Made by a program: the position numbers and the translations under genes
In this document: in pieces, positions 8,160 to 16,522 of the stretch
Layout of the letters: every line of letters starts with the position of its first letter
How positions within the stretch are numbered: position 1 is the first letter of the stretch
Assembly (NCBI GenBank): GCA_048498135.1
Contig: JBEHYO010000008.1
Location: 1 to 64,000 of the forward strand
Reading direction: 5' to 3'
Origin: Dokdonella_A sp937902695
GTDB lineage: Bacteria > Pseudomonadota > Gammaproteobacteria > Xanthomonadales > Rhodanobacteraceae
Length of the DNA stretch: 64,000 nucleotides
Notes under the pieces: generated by a model
Seen by the model: the letters and a program-made list of their open reading frames with translations, nothing else
Told to the model about the DNA's origin: nothing
Databases searched by the model: none

Positions 8160-9410
8160 TCAGATCAGCGGCGTGATGTTGCGCCTCACGCCGAGCAGCA
8201 CCTTCCCGTACAGCTCCTCGCAGACCGGCGGCAGCACGAACGCATGGCGCGCGGCGGTGTTCGCGTCGCGCCAGATGCGCTGCATCGGGTTGGCGTCGGC
8301 GAACGAGCCCGCGCCGTGCGCGGAGATCAGCGTGTTGAGCGCCTCGGTCGTCGTCTTGGCGATGTAGCCCGCTTCGGCGCGCACGCGCGCGCGCGCGTCG
8401 TATGCCATGTACTCGCCGCGCGCCGCCGTCGCGTCCACGTCGTCCGCCGCCCGGTACGCGTGCAGGTGCGCCGTGTCGATCATCATCGCCGCCTCGGCGA
8501 TCTGCAGCTGGAACGCCGGCGAATCGGTCTGGCGCTCGTAGGTCGTATACGGAATGTTGCGCTCGCCGGCGAGCTCGCTCGTATGCCGGAGCGCGGCGCG
8601 AAGGAGGCCGAGCTGCGGCGCGACCAGCGAGAGCACCATGACCGGGATGAATGCCGACCGGTACAGAACCTCGTTCTCGAACGGCGACAGCGTGCGTCCC
8701 TCGACGGCGTCGGCGAGCGAGATCATGCGGTGATCGGGGATGAAGATGTCCTCGGCGACGAGGCAGTTGCTGCCCGTGCCCTTCATGCCCGATGCGTTCC
8801 ACGTGTACTCGATCGACAGCTCGCTCATCGGCACGAACGCGAGGTACTGATCGGTGCGGCGCCCGTCGGGCGCGGTCGCGATGATGCCGAGCATGCCCCA
8901 CGAGGCGTGCAGCGAGCCCGATGCCCAGAACCACTTGCCGGACGCGATGACGCCGCCTTCGACGCGGCGCGTGTCCGAGCTCGGCGCAAGCACGCCCGCG
9001 ACACGCGCATTCGGATCGGCGCCGAGGATCTCGTCCTGCGTCTGCTCCGGCATCAGGCCGACGATCCATGCGCAATTGTTGATGAGGCTCAGCACCCAGG
9101 CCGACGCGCCGCAGCCTTCCGCGATCGGCGAGATCACGTCGAGGAACGTGCGCATGTTCACCTGGTACCCGCCGTAGCGCCTCGGCACCATCATGCGGAA
9201 CAGACCCGCCTGCGTCATCGCGAGGATGTTCTGCTCGACGACGCGGCGCTCGAGATCGGTCGCCCCAGCGTTGGCGCCCAGCATCGGGATCAGCGCCGTC
9301 GCGCGCGCCACGAGCTCGGCGCGCAGCGCGAGCTCCAGATCGCTCGCGCGCTGCCCGGCGGCGCGCACGCCACCCCATTCGGCCGCGGCGCGGGCGGTGT
9401 CACCAGCCAT
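8160..9410 (-). CDS. Acyl-CoA dehydrogenase-fold flavin-dependent monooxygenase
   Basis: 416 residues from ATG. The sequence has the three-part acyl-CoA dehydrogenase layout. The N-terminal helical domain includes L-F-R-M-M-V-P-R-R-Y-G-G-Y, the middle beta domain has V-I-A-S-G-K-W-F-W-A-S-G, and the C-terminal helical domain contains G-S-F-A-D-A-N-P-M-Q-R-I-W-R-D. These features fit the two-component monooxygenase branch (HsaA/HpaB-like, using FMNH2 or FADH2) better than true acyl-CoA dehydrogenases. The start codon lies inside the end of the flavin reductase gene (11-base overlap), which fits an enzyme pair in which the reductase supplies reduced flavin. Substrate unknown; aromatic, thioester or carrier-bound substrates are possible. 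Confidence 0.82.
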   Translation of the reverse strand: MAGDTARAAAEWGGVRAAGQRASDLELALRAELVARATALIPMLGANAGATDLERRVVEQNILAMTQAGLFRMMVPRRYGGYQVNMRTFLDVISPIAEGCGASAWVLSLINNCAWIVGLMPEQTQDEILGADPNARVAGVLAPSSDTRRVEGGVIASGKWFWASGSLHASWGMLGIIATAPDGRRTDQYLAFVPMSELSIEYTWNASGMKGTGSNCLVAEDIFIPDHRMISLADAVEGRTLSPFENEVLYRSAFIPVMVLSLVAPQLGLLRAALRHTSELAGERNIPYTTYERQTDSPAFQLQIAEAAMMIDTAHLHAYRAADDVDATAARGEYMAYDARARVRAEAGYIAKTTTEALNTLISAHGAGSFADANPMQRIWRDANTAARHAFVLPPVCEELYGKVLLGVRRNITPLI

Positions 9411-9930
9411 CGAGCGCGGTCCACTGCATGCTGGGCTCGTGCGCGGCGATCTGCTTGTAACGTCCGGTGAAGAAAATGAGCGGCTTGGCTTCGGCGCCGA
9501 CGAAGAGGCGCTCGACCTCGCCGAGATAAAGCAGGTGATCGCCGGCCGGATGGATATCGACGACGCGCGCGATGATGTGGGCGAGGCTGTGCTCGAGCAG
9601 CGGCGTGCCGTGGTGCATCGAGAACGCCACGGCGGGATCGCGCGCGGCCTGGTTCGCGAACTGCCCGCCGAGGTGCTGCTGGTCCTCGGTCAGGATGTTG
9701 ACGCCGTAGCGCGCGCCGAGGCCCACGTGGTCGTTGAAGCTCGATGCGCGCCGCACCGACACCGTGACCAGCGGCGGCGACAGCGAGACCGACATGAACG
9801 CATTGACCGTCATGCCGGCCGGCACGCCCTCGCGCAGGAACGAGACGACGGCGACCCCGGTCGCAAAGCGGCCCATGACGTCGCGAAACAGCCGAGGATC
9901 GAAGATGGGGATGTCGGCGGTCTGCGCCAT
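9400..9930 (-). CDS. Flavin reductase (FMN-binding split-barrel family)
   Basis: 176 residues from an ATG at 9930. It matches the flavin reductase like domain of HpaC/HsaB-type proteins: F-R-D-V-M-G-R-F-A-T-G-V-A-V-V at the start, G-M-T-V-N-A-F-M-S-V-S-L-S-P-P-L-V near residue 50, and the terminal G-D-H-L-L-Y-L-G-E-V-E region. It would reduce free FMN or FAD with NAD(P)H and hand it to the monooxygenase encoded next on the same strand, with which it overlaps by 11 bases. It is transcribed away from the carrier-protein operon, from the shared region 9931-10305. Confidence 0.87.
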   Translation of the reverse strand: MAQTADIPIFDPRLFRDVMGRFATGVAVVSFLREGVPAGMTVNAFMSVSLSPPLVTVSVRRASSFNDHVGLGARYGVNILTEDQQHLGGQFANQAARDPAVAFSMHHGTPLLEHSLAHIIARVVDIHPAGDHLLYLGEVERLFVGAEAKPLIFFTGRYKQIAAHEPSMQWTALDGW

Positions 9931-10305
9931 GCGACGGTGTCGATGGTTCCGGAGAGTCTCGGAGACCACCGAAGTATCCCCGATATCGCCGCCCGATTCG
10001 AGCGGATGGCACGTCGGCCCGCCGCCATGCCGTTCACCGGTCTTCGCGAGCTTCGGCAAAGGCGTCGAAAATCGACGAATCTTTCACCCGCCCGCCCGCA
10101 CGAGCGCGCGCGGGGTGGTCCGTTGGCGCCCGTCCTGACGCGATCCGGACGCGCGCAGGCGCTAAGTTCTGTAAGTTTTTTCGTGCTTTGCCGCACGTTG
10201 TTTTCGGATTGCATTTAAAATCGAAATCCAGCACTCTCGCTCGGGGGGATTCGCTTTGATACGGGGAAAATGCCGGGCGTCCTCTCGCTATAGGTTGACG
10301 CACCG
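9931..10305. promoter_or_regulatory. Divergent promoter region between flavin monooxygenase pair and carrier-protein operon
   Basis: 375 bases with no convincing gene. The part near the operon (about 10165-10235) is clearly more AT-rich than its surroundings and includes TTTAAAAT at 10213-10220, the best candidate -10 area for the plus-strand operon. A CTATAG hexamer at 10289-10294 is a second, weaker candidate close to the start codon. No operator palindrome or riboswitch is evident. Transcripts toward both sides must start here. Confidence 0.4.
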
Positions 10306-11511
10306 ATGACTGTCCTATCCGCTGTCAAAACCTCGTCCGCGATCAAGAACAGCCCTCTCGTCGCGAGGACTGCCGCCATTGCGCGCGAAGTCGCCGCGCA
10401 GCACGCGTCCGACGTCGACACCCGGAGCCGCTTTCCAGCCGAAACGTTCGAGGCGCTCCGCAAGGAACGGCTCCTGTCGGCCGCCGTGCCGAAGAGCCAC
10501 GGCGGCGAAGGCGCGGGGCTGCTCGAGCTCGGTGCACAGTGCGCTGCGCTCGCCCAGGGCTGCGGCTCGTCGGGCATGGTGCTCGCGATGCATCACATCC
10601 AGGTCGCGTGCATCGCGCGGCATGGCGCGGGAACGGCCTACTTCGACCGCTACATGAGGGAAAACCTCGTCGCGCGCCAGGAAGTGGTCGCCTCGATCAC
10701 GTCCGAGAACGGCACCTTCGGCGACACGCGCTCGAGCATCTGCGCCGTGCAGGTCAACGGCGATCGCATGACGCTCGAGAAGGACGCGACGACCGTATCC
10801 TACGGCGCGCACGCCGACGCCCAGCTCGTCACCTGCCGCCGCGCACCCGATGCGCAGGCGAACGACCAGGTGCTCGTGCTGTTCGAGAAAGGCCACTACA
10901 CGCTCGACCAGAACGGCACGTGGGACACGCTCGGCATGCGCGGCACGTGCAGTCCGGGCGCGAAGTTCGCCGGTTCCGGCGCCGCCGACCAGATTCTGCC
11001 GGGATCGTTCGCCGATTCGTCGGCGCAGACGATGGTTCCCTATTCGCACGTGCTGTGGTCCGCGCTGTGGTCGGGCATCGCCGCCGATGCGGTCGGCCGC
11101 GCCGCCGCATTCGTGCGCGGCGAAGCGCGCAAGCGTCCCGGCGTCATCCCGTCGAACGCGACGCGCCTTGCGCGCGCACATGTCGACCTGCAGGCGATGC
11201 GCAACAACTGGGAAGCGTGCGCGATCGCATTCGACGAGATGACCGCCGAGAACGAGACCGCGGCGCGCGACGAGCTCGGCTCGATGGGCTGGGCGCTGCG
11301 CCTCAACCAGCTCAAGATGGCGTGCTCGGAGATGGGCCCGCGCCTCGTCCACGAGGCGCTGCAGATCATCGGCATCCTCGGATACAAGAACGATTCGAAG
11401 TTCAGCGTCGGCCGCCACTATCGCGACCTGCTGTCGGCGGCGCTGATGATCTCGAACGAGCGCATCGCGCAGAAGAACGCGTCCATGCTTCTCGTGTTCA
11501 AGGACGACTGA
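10306..11511 (+). CDS. Acyl-CoA dehydrogenase-like flavoprotein of the carrier-protein operon
   Basis: 401 residues from ATG. Three-domain acyl-CoA dehydrogenase pattern: N-terminal helices with F-P-A-E-T-F-E-A-L-R-K-E-R-L-L and P-K-S-H-G-G-E-G-A-G, the G-C-G-S-S-G-M-V-L-A-M-H-H segment around residue 86, a beta domain with A-S-I-T-S-E-N-G-T-F-G-D, and a C-terminal helical domain with Q-I-I-G-I-L-G-Y-K-N-D-S, typical of FAD-binding ends. As first gene of an operon with an amino acid:carrier protein ligase and a carrier protein, it may oxidise an aminoacyl group while it is bound as a thioester, as prolyl-carrier-protein dehydrogenases do in pyrrole antibiotics. That role is inference; the fold assignment is firm. 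One base separates its stop from the next start. Confidence 0.85.
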   Translation: MTVLSAVKTSSAIKNSPLVARTAAIAREVAAQHASDVDTRSRFPAETFEALRKERLLSAAVPKSHGGEGAGLLELGAQCAALAQGCGSSGMVLAMHHIQVACIARHGAGTAYFDRYMRENLVARQEVVASITSENGTFGDTRSSICAVQVNGDRMTLEKDATTVSYGAHADAQLVTCRRAPDAQANDQVLVLFEKGHYTLDQNGTWDTLGMRGTCSPGAKFAGSGAADQILPGSFADSSAQTMVPYSHVLWSALWSGIAADAVGRAAAFVRGEARKRPGVIPSNATRLARAHVDLQAMRNNWEACAIAFDEMTAENETAARDELGSMGWALRLNQLKMACSEMGPRLVHEALQIIGILGYKNDSKFSVGRHYRDLLSAALMISNERIAQKNASMLLVFKDD

Positions 11512-11512
11512 G

Positions 11513-12427
11513 ATGCCGGCCACGCGTTTCGAACCGGTCGCGTTCTACGAAGGCCTCGTCGAGCACGGCCTCATCATTCCCGTCGGCGTCAAGGGCATCT
11601 TCGGCCGCGGGCCGGTGTTCGAGGACGTGCTGCACCGCTTCGACGAGCAGATCCTCGCGCTCGCCGGCGACGACGGCGCCGAAAGGATGCAGTTCCCGCC
11701 GACGATCGATCGCACGATCATCGAAAAGACGCATTACATGGACAGCTTCCCGCAGCTGGTGGGCGCGGTCCACAGCTTCTTCGGCAAGGAGCTCGCGGCG
11801 CGCCAGCTCAGCGAGCGCATTCACGCCGGCCAGCCGTGGCACGACAAGCTCGAGATGACCGACGTCTGCCTCAACCCCGCGGCGTGCTATCCGCTGTATC
11901 CGACCATGACCGGCACGGTGCCCGACGCAGGCCGCCTCGTCACGATGTCCGCGTGGGTGTTCCGCCACGAGCCGTCGATCGAGCCGACGCGCATGCAGTC
12001 GTTCCGCGTCCGCGAGTACGTGCGCTGCGGCACGCCGGACCAGGTGGTCGACTGGCGCAACATGTGGCTCGAGCGCGGCGTCGAGCTGCTCACGGCGCTC
12101 GGTCTGCGGGCGCACTCCGATGTCGCGTCCGACCCTTTCTTCGGCAAGGGCGGCAAGATGCTCGCCACCAACCAGGTCGAGCAGCAGCTCAAGTTCGAGG
12201 TGCTGGTGCCGGTCATCTCGGAGGAGAACCCGACCGCGCTCTGCTCGTTCAACTATCACCAGGACAAGTTCGGCGACGTATTCGCGATCCGCACCCCGGA
12301 CGGAGAAACCGCGCACACCGCGTGCCTCGGCTTCGGCCTCGAGCGCGCGACGATGGCGCTGTTCCAGGCGCACGGTTTCGATCCCAAGCGCTGGCCCGAC
12401 GCCGTCCGGCGGAAGCTCTGGGCGTGA
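11513..12427 (+). CDS. Amino acid--[carrier protein] ligase (class II aaRS-like)
   Basis: 304 residues, the length of the stand-alone seryl-tRNA-synthetase-like enzymes that lack a tRNA-binding domain and load an amino acid on the phosphopantetheine arm of a carrier protein (described in Bradyrhizobium and Agrobacterium). Class II motif 2 is F-R-V-R-E-Y-V at 164-170 and motif 3 is G-F-G-L-E-R-A at 273-279. Candidates for the three catalytic zinc ligands of this family are Cys125 (in P-A-A-C-Y-P-L-Y-P), Glu168 and Cys271. The carrier protein and its activating AcpS are two and three genes downstream. Expected reaction: amino acid + ATP, then transfer to holo-carrier. Glycine or alanine are family substrates; specificity here is not known. 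Confidence 0.9.
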   Translation: MPATRFEPVAFYEGLVEHGLIIPVGVKGIFGRGPVFEDVLHRFDEQILALAGDDGAERMQFPPTIDRTIIEKTHYMDSFPQLVGAVHSFFGKELAARQLSERIHAGQPWHDKLEMTDVCLNPAACYPLYPTMTGTVPDAGRLVTMSAWVFRHEPSIEPTRMQSFRVREYVRCGTPDQVVDWRNMWLERGVELLTALGLRAHSDVASDPFFGKGGKMLATNQVEQQLKFEVLVPVISEENPTALCSFNYHQDKFGDVFAIRTPDGETAHTACLGFGLERATMALFQAHGFDPKRWPDAVRRKLWA

Positions 12428-12428
12428 G

Positions 12429-13409
12429 ATGCGCGCGACTGCTCTTGCTCTCGATCCGGCGCTCTACCAGCGGAATCCGCTCCACGGCGAAACCGTGCAG
12501 TGGATGGAGAAGAACTGCTATTTCGACGTCTGGATCGAGCTGATCCACGCGCTCGGCTGCGATCCGATCGCGATCGTGCCTGCCGTCTGCGCGCTCGATT
12601 TCGAGGGCGACCAGTGGACCTTCTACAAGCCGCCGCACGACGAGCTGCGCGAGCTCTACGGCATCGAGGTCACCGAGCTCAATGCCTGGCGACCGATGCT
12701 CGAGCACGCGCTGGAACATCTTCCGGCCGGCAAGTTCATCTCGGTCGAGGCCGACGCGTTCTGGCTGCCGGACGTCAGCGGCACCGACTACCGCACCAAC
12801 CACGTCAAATCGACGATCGTGCTCGTCGACGTCGACACCGATGCGAAGCGCCTGCGCTACTTCCACAACGCATCGTTCTGGGAGCTCGGCGGCGAGGATT
12901 TCGATCGCATCTTCGAGCCGCCGTTTCCGGGCCTTCCGTTCTTCGCCGAGCTCGTTCGCGTCGACCGGCTCGTGCGCCGGCCGCCGGCCGAGCTTGCGGC
13001 GATGTCGCGCACGTTCCTGCGCCGGCACCTCGCGCGGCGTCCCGGCGACAATCCGGTGGAGCGGTTCCGCGCGCGATTCGAACGCGAGCTCGCCACGCTC
13101 CAGGAAAAAGGCCTTGCGCACTACCACGCCTGGGCGTTCGCGACGCTGCGCCAGCTCGGCTCTTCGTCCGAGCTCATGGCCACGTACGTGCGCTGGCTCG
13201 CGGCGAACGACCCGACGCCCGGCACCGATGTCGCGGCGCTGCTGCCTGCCGCCGAGGCGTACGAGCGCATCTCGGCCGGCGCGAAGACGTTCATCCTGAA
13301 GGCGGCGCGCGCGGTCAACGCCAGGCGCCCGCTCGACGCCGGGCCGACGTTCGACGAATGGAGCGCGGCATGGCAGACCGCCGCCACCGCGCTCGACACG
13401 CTCAGGTGA
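12429..13409 (+). CDS. DUF1839 family protein
   Basis: 326 residues from an ATG one base after the ligase stop. It matches the DUF1839 family, known to me mainly as a companion of amino acid:carrier protein ligases. It starts with a conserved block (N-P-L-H-G-E, W-M-E-K-N-C-Y-F-D-V-W-I-E, G-C-D-P-I-A), followed by F-E-G-D-Q-W-T-F-Y-K-P, S-V-E-A-D-A-F-W-L-P-D and T-D-Y-R-T-N-H-V-K-S. The conserved Cys, Asp and His residues in these blocks could form a transferase or peptidase-like active site, and the block order loosely recalls C39/transglutaminase-like acyl transferases, but this is speculation. A fair guess is that it takes the aminoacyl group from the carrier. No signal peptide, so cytoplasmic. 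Confidence 0.82.
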   Translation: MRATALALDPALYQRNPLHGETVQWMEKNCYFDVWIELIHALGCDPIAIVPAVCALDFEGDQWTFYKPPHDELRELYGIEVTELNAWRPMLEHALEHLPAGKFISVEADAFWLPDVSGTDYRTNHVKSTIVLVDVDTDAKRLRYFHNASFWELGGEDFDRIFEPPFPGLPFFAELVRVDRLVRRPPAELAAMSRTFLRRHLARRPGDNPVERFRARFERELATLQEKGLAHYHAWAFATLRQLGSSSELMATYVRWLAANDPTPGTDVAALLPAAEAYERISAGAKTFILKAARAVNARRPLDAGPTFDEWSAAWQTAATALDTLR

Positions 13410-13417
13410 CGCCGCGC

Positions 13418-13795
13418 ATGTCGAACGTCTCCGTCGGCATCGATCTCGTGCAGATCAGCGCGATCGCCGCGTCCGTCGACCGCTTCGGCGACCGTTTCCT
13501 CGATCGGGTGTTCACGCCCGGCGAGATCGAATACGCGAAGGCATCGCCGGCGCTGTTCGCGTCGCGGCTATCCGCGCGATTTGCGGCAAAGGAGGCGGTG
13601 CGCAAGGCGCTTCGCCTCGACGGCGTGGCCTGGCGCGACATCGAGGTGGTGCGGCACGAAGACGGCGCATGCGGCATCGCGCTGCACGGCGCCGCACGGC
13701 ATCTCGCGCGCACCGACGGCGGCGCGCTCGCCGTGTCGCTGAGCCACGAGAACGATCAGGCCGCAGCCGTAGTTATTGCTACCCGGGATGCATGA
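13418..13795 (+). CDS. acpS: Holo-[acyl-carrier-protein] synthase (4'-phosphopantetheinyl transferase)
   Basis: 125 residues, the usual AcpS length. It opens with V-G-I-D-L-V-Q-I and has the second signature F-A-A-K-E-A-V-R-K-A-L-R near residue 50; these supply the Mg-binding Asp and Glu. The enzyme moves the 4'-phosphopantetheine arm from CoA to a carrier-protein serine. A GTG at 13406 overlapping the previous stop (GTGA) is an alternative start, but the ATG at 13418 aligns with family N termini. Position directly before the carrier protein suggests that it is dedicated to that protein and not the housekeeping copy, which is normally near pdxJ or rnc. Confidence 0.9.
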   Translation: MSNVSVGIDLVQISAIAASVDRFGDRFLDRVFTPGEIEYAKASPALFASRLSARFAAKEAVRKALRLDGVAWRDIEVVRHEDGACGIALHGAARHLARTDGGALAVSLSHENDQAAAVVIATRDA

Positions 13796-13799
13796 CGCG

Positions 13800-14051
13800 A
13801 TGAACGACAACCACGAAAGAATCCGCGCGATCCTGCGCGAGCACGGCCGCCTCAGCCAGGATCCGTCGGCGCTCGGCGACAACGCGGACCTGTATCAGGC
13901 CGGCATGACCTCGCATGCGAGCGTCAACGTCATGCTCGCGCTCGAAGGCGAGTTCGACGTCGAGTTCCCCGATCACATGCTGAAGCGGAACGTGTTCGAG
14001 AGCGTGAATGCGATCGGCTCGGCCATCGACGAGCTGACCGCGGGCCGCTGA
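13800..14051 (+). CDS. Acyl carrier protein-like protein with TSH phosphopantetheine motif
   Basis: 83 residues from the ATG at 13800 (an ATG at 13788 would add four residues and overlap acpS). Helix pattern and spacing match a carrier protein: L-G-D-N-A-D-L-Y-Q-A-G-M-T-S-H-A-S-V, then M-L-A-L-E-G-E-F-D-V-E-F-P-D. The canonical D-S-L is T-S-H here, with Ser38 at the phosphopantetheine position; the alignment through A-L-E-x-E-F leaves little doubt. Acidic surface residues around helix II, needed by AcpS and fatty-acid enzymes, are reduced, which would favour its own ligase and AcpS. It lies after its own AcpS and two bases before the GH2 gene. Confidence 0.88.
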   Translation: MNDNHERIRAILREHGRLSQDPSALGDNADLYQAGMTSHASVNVMLALEGEFDVEFPDHMLKRNVFESVNAIGSAIDELTAGR

Positions 14052-14053
14052 GC

Positions 14054-16522
14054 ATGACCGGCCTCAGCGCTCCGCGGGGCCGGCGACCGATCGACGGTCC
14101 GTGGCAGGTCGCCGCGGCGCGTTCGGGCAGCACGCTCGACGATGTTGCCGCATTGACGTGGCTCGACGCGCGCGTGCCGGGAACGGCCGCCGGCGCGCTC
14201 CGCGACGCCGGCACATGGACATTCGATACGCCGCTCGACTTCGACGGCCAGGACTGGTGGTGGCGCACGCGGCTCGACGGCGCGCTCGCCGAACCCGGCC
14301 CGGCGCTGCTCGGCTTCGACGGCCTCGCGACGCTGGCCGACGTCTGGGTCGATGGACGGCACGTGCTGCACAGCGAAAACATGTTCGCGGCGCGTCAGGT
14401 GCGCATCGATGTTTCGGGGCCGCATGAAATCCTGATCCGCTGCGCCGCGCTGACGCCCGAGCTCGAGCGCCGCCGCCCGCGTCCGCGCTGGCGCGTGCCG
14501 ATGCTGAAGGCGACGCAGCTGCGCTGGTTCCGCACCACGCTGCTCGGCCGCACGCCCGGGTGGTCGCCGCCGTGTCCGCCGGTCGGCCCGTGGCGGCCGG
14601 TATGGATCGCGCGCGGCGCGTCGGCGCGCGCGCCGGCATTCGCGGCGACGCTCGACGGCGGCGTCGGACGCATCGACGTCGAAATCCCGCTCGACGATGC
14701 GGCAACCTCGGTCGTACTCGTCGCCGAGCACGCGGGCCGTCGCTCGCACGCCGCGCTCGAACGCGGCGACGGCGTGTTCCGCGGCACGCTGCGCATCGCC
14801 GAGCCCGCGCTCTGGTGGCCGCACACGCACGGCGATCCGTCGCTGTACGCCGTCTCGCTCGAAGTCAGCCGCGGCGGCGCGATCGAGCGCGTCGCGCTCG
14901 GCCGCACCGGATTCCGCTCGATACGCATCGTGCAGGACGACGGCGATTTCGCCGTACGCGTCAACGACGTCGCCGTGTTCTGCCGCGGCGCGTGCTGGAC
15001 GCCGCTCGATGTCGTCGACGTGCAGACACCGGCGCAGCCATGCCGGGCCGCCGTCGCGCAGGTGCGCGACGCGGGCATGAACATGCTGCGCGTGTCCGGC
15101 ACGATGGTCTACGAGGACGACGCGTTCTACGACGCGCTCGACGCCAACGGCATCCTGCTCTGGCAGGATTTCATGTTCGCGAACATGGATTACCCGGACG
15201 ACGAAGCGTTCGTCCGCGAAGCGCTCGTCGAGGTCGATGCGGAGATCGCGCGCCTGCGCGCGCACCCGTGCCTCGCGCTGTTCTGCGGCAACAGCGAAGG
15301 CGAGCAGCAGGCCGCGATGAGCGGAGCACCGCGCGAAATCTGGTCGCAGCGGCTCTTCAGCGAAACGATCGCCGCGCGCGTCGCCGCCGCCGGGTTCGAC
15401 TACGTGCCGTCGAGCACGCACGGCGGCGCGTTTCCGCACGCCGCGAATGCAGGGCCGTCGTCGTATTACGGCGTCGGCGCGTACCTGCGGCCGCTCGAAG
15501 ACGCGCGGCGTGCGGAGCTTCGCTTCGCCTCGGAATGCCTCGCCTTCGCCAACATTCCCGCGGACGACGCGCTGCCCGGCGGACCCGGCGTGCGTGCGCA
15601 CCATGCCGCCTGGAAGGCGCGCTCGCCGCGCGATCTCGGCGCCGGCTGGGATTTCGACGACGTGCGCGACCACTATCTCGCGCGCATCTACGGCGTCGAT
15701 CCGACGCAGCTCCGCTACAGCGATCACGATCGCTATCTCGCGCTCGGCCGCGCCGTGACCGGCGAGGTCATGGGCGCCGCATTCTCGGAGTGGCGCCGGC
15801 GACGCTCGCCGACGCGCGGCGCGCTGATCCTCTTCCTGCGCGACCTCTGGCCCGGCGCGGGCTGGGGCATCGTCGACGCGAACGGCGCGCCGAAAGCGTG
15901 CTACCACGCGCTGCGACGCGCGCTCGCGCCGGTCGCCGTCGCGATCAGCGACGAGGGCGTCAACGGCCTCGTCGTGCACGCGTTCAACGACGGCCCGCGC
16001 GACGTGGCGGGCACGATCGAGCTCGCGCTGTACCGGAACGGCGAGATCGAAGTGATCCGCGCATCGCGGCCCGTCACCGTCGCGGCGCACGGCGCCCTCG
16101 AGATCCCCGCGACCGATTTCCTCGAAGGTTTTTACGACCTCTCGTTCGCGTACCGCTTCGGGCCGCCGACAGCCGATCTCGTGCATGTCGTGCTGCGCGA
16201 CGGCGAGCGCGTCGTCGGCGATGCGTTTTCGTTCCCGGCCGGCATGCCTTCGCGGCGCGAGCTCGATGTCGGCCTGGCCGCACGGGCGCTGCCGGACGGC
16301 GATGCCGCGACGCGCACGATCGAGGTGTCGACGCGCCGCTTCGCGCAGGGCGTCACGATCGAAGCGCCCGGCTTCACGACCGACGACGATGGCTTCCATC
16401 TCGCGCCCGGCCAGAGCCGGCGCATCGTGCTTCGCGAGAATCCGACTGCCCGGCGCTCGTTCGCACGCTACGGCGTTTCGGCGCTGAACTCGGAAAAATC
16501 CGCGCGTTTCGAGCTCGCATGA
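14054..16522 (+). CDS. Glycoside hydrolase family 2 protein, beta-mannosidase-like
   Basis: 822 residues, the normal size for beta-mannosidases. It has the N-terminal jelly-roll sandwich (I-D-G-P-W-Q-V, then Y/W-rich D-W-W-W-R-T-R), a middle Ig-like domain (L-W-W-P-H-T-H-G-D-P-S-L-Y) and the TIM barrel with N-M-L-R-V-S-G-T-M-V-Y-E-D-D. The acid/base candidate is Glu415 in F-C-G-N-S-E; the nucleophile candidate is Glu494 in F-A-S-E-C. No signal peptide, so it should be cytoplasmic, which is unusual for a polysaccharide-degrading enzyme and fits trimming or synthesis of a small mannoside. It is only two bases from the carrier-protein stop, and its own stop overlaps the next start (ATGA). Confidence 0.87.
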   Translation: MTGLSAPRGRRPIDGPWQVAAARSGSTLDDVAALTWLDARVPGTAAGALRDAGTWTFDTPLDFDGQDWWWRTRLDGALAEPGPALLGFDGLATLADVWVDGRHVLHSENMFAARQVRIDVSGPHEILIRCAALTPELERRRPRPRWRVPMLKATQLRWFRTTLLGRTPGWSPPCPPVGPWRPVWIARGASARAPAFAATLDGGVGRIDVEIPLDDAATSVVLVAEHAGRRSHAALERGDGVFRGTLRIAEPALWWPHTHGDPSLYAVSLEVSRGGAIERVALGRTGFRSIRIVQDDGDFAVRVNDVAVFCRGACWTPLDVVDVQTPAQPCRAAVAQVRDAGMNMLRVSGTMVYEDDAFYDALDANGILLWQDFMFANMDYPDDEAFVREALVEVDAEIARLRAHPCLALFCGNSEGEQQAAMSGAPREIWSQRLFSETIAARVAAAGFDYVPSSTHGGAFPHAANAGPSSYYGVGAYLRPLEDARRAELRFASECLAFANIPADDALPGGPGVRAHHAAWKARSPRDLGAGWDFDDVRDHYLARIYGVDPTQLRYSDHDRYLALGRAVTGEVMGAAFSEWRRRRSPTRGALILFLRDLWPGAGWGIVDANGAPKACYHALRRALAPVAVAISDEGVNGLVVHAFNDGPRDVAGTIELALYRNGEIEVIRASRPVTVAAHGALEIPATDFLEGFYDLSFAYRFGPPTADLVHVVLRDGERVVGDAFSFPAGMPSRRELDVGLAARALPDGDAATRTIEVSTRRFAQGVTIEAPGFTTDDDGFHLAPGQSRRIVLRENPTARRSFARYGVSALNSEKSARFELA

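Noticed and set aside
13973..16399. 808-residue minus-strand frame over the GH2 gene
   Set aside because: Antisense to a clear GH2 enzyme with its catalytic motifs.
14560..16518. N-terminal extension of the fusion protein through the GH2 gene
   Set aside because: The frame is open by chance; the extension is an Arg-rich shadow of GH2, and the ATG at 16519 overlaps the GH2 stop as expected for coupled genes.
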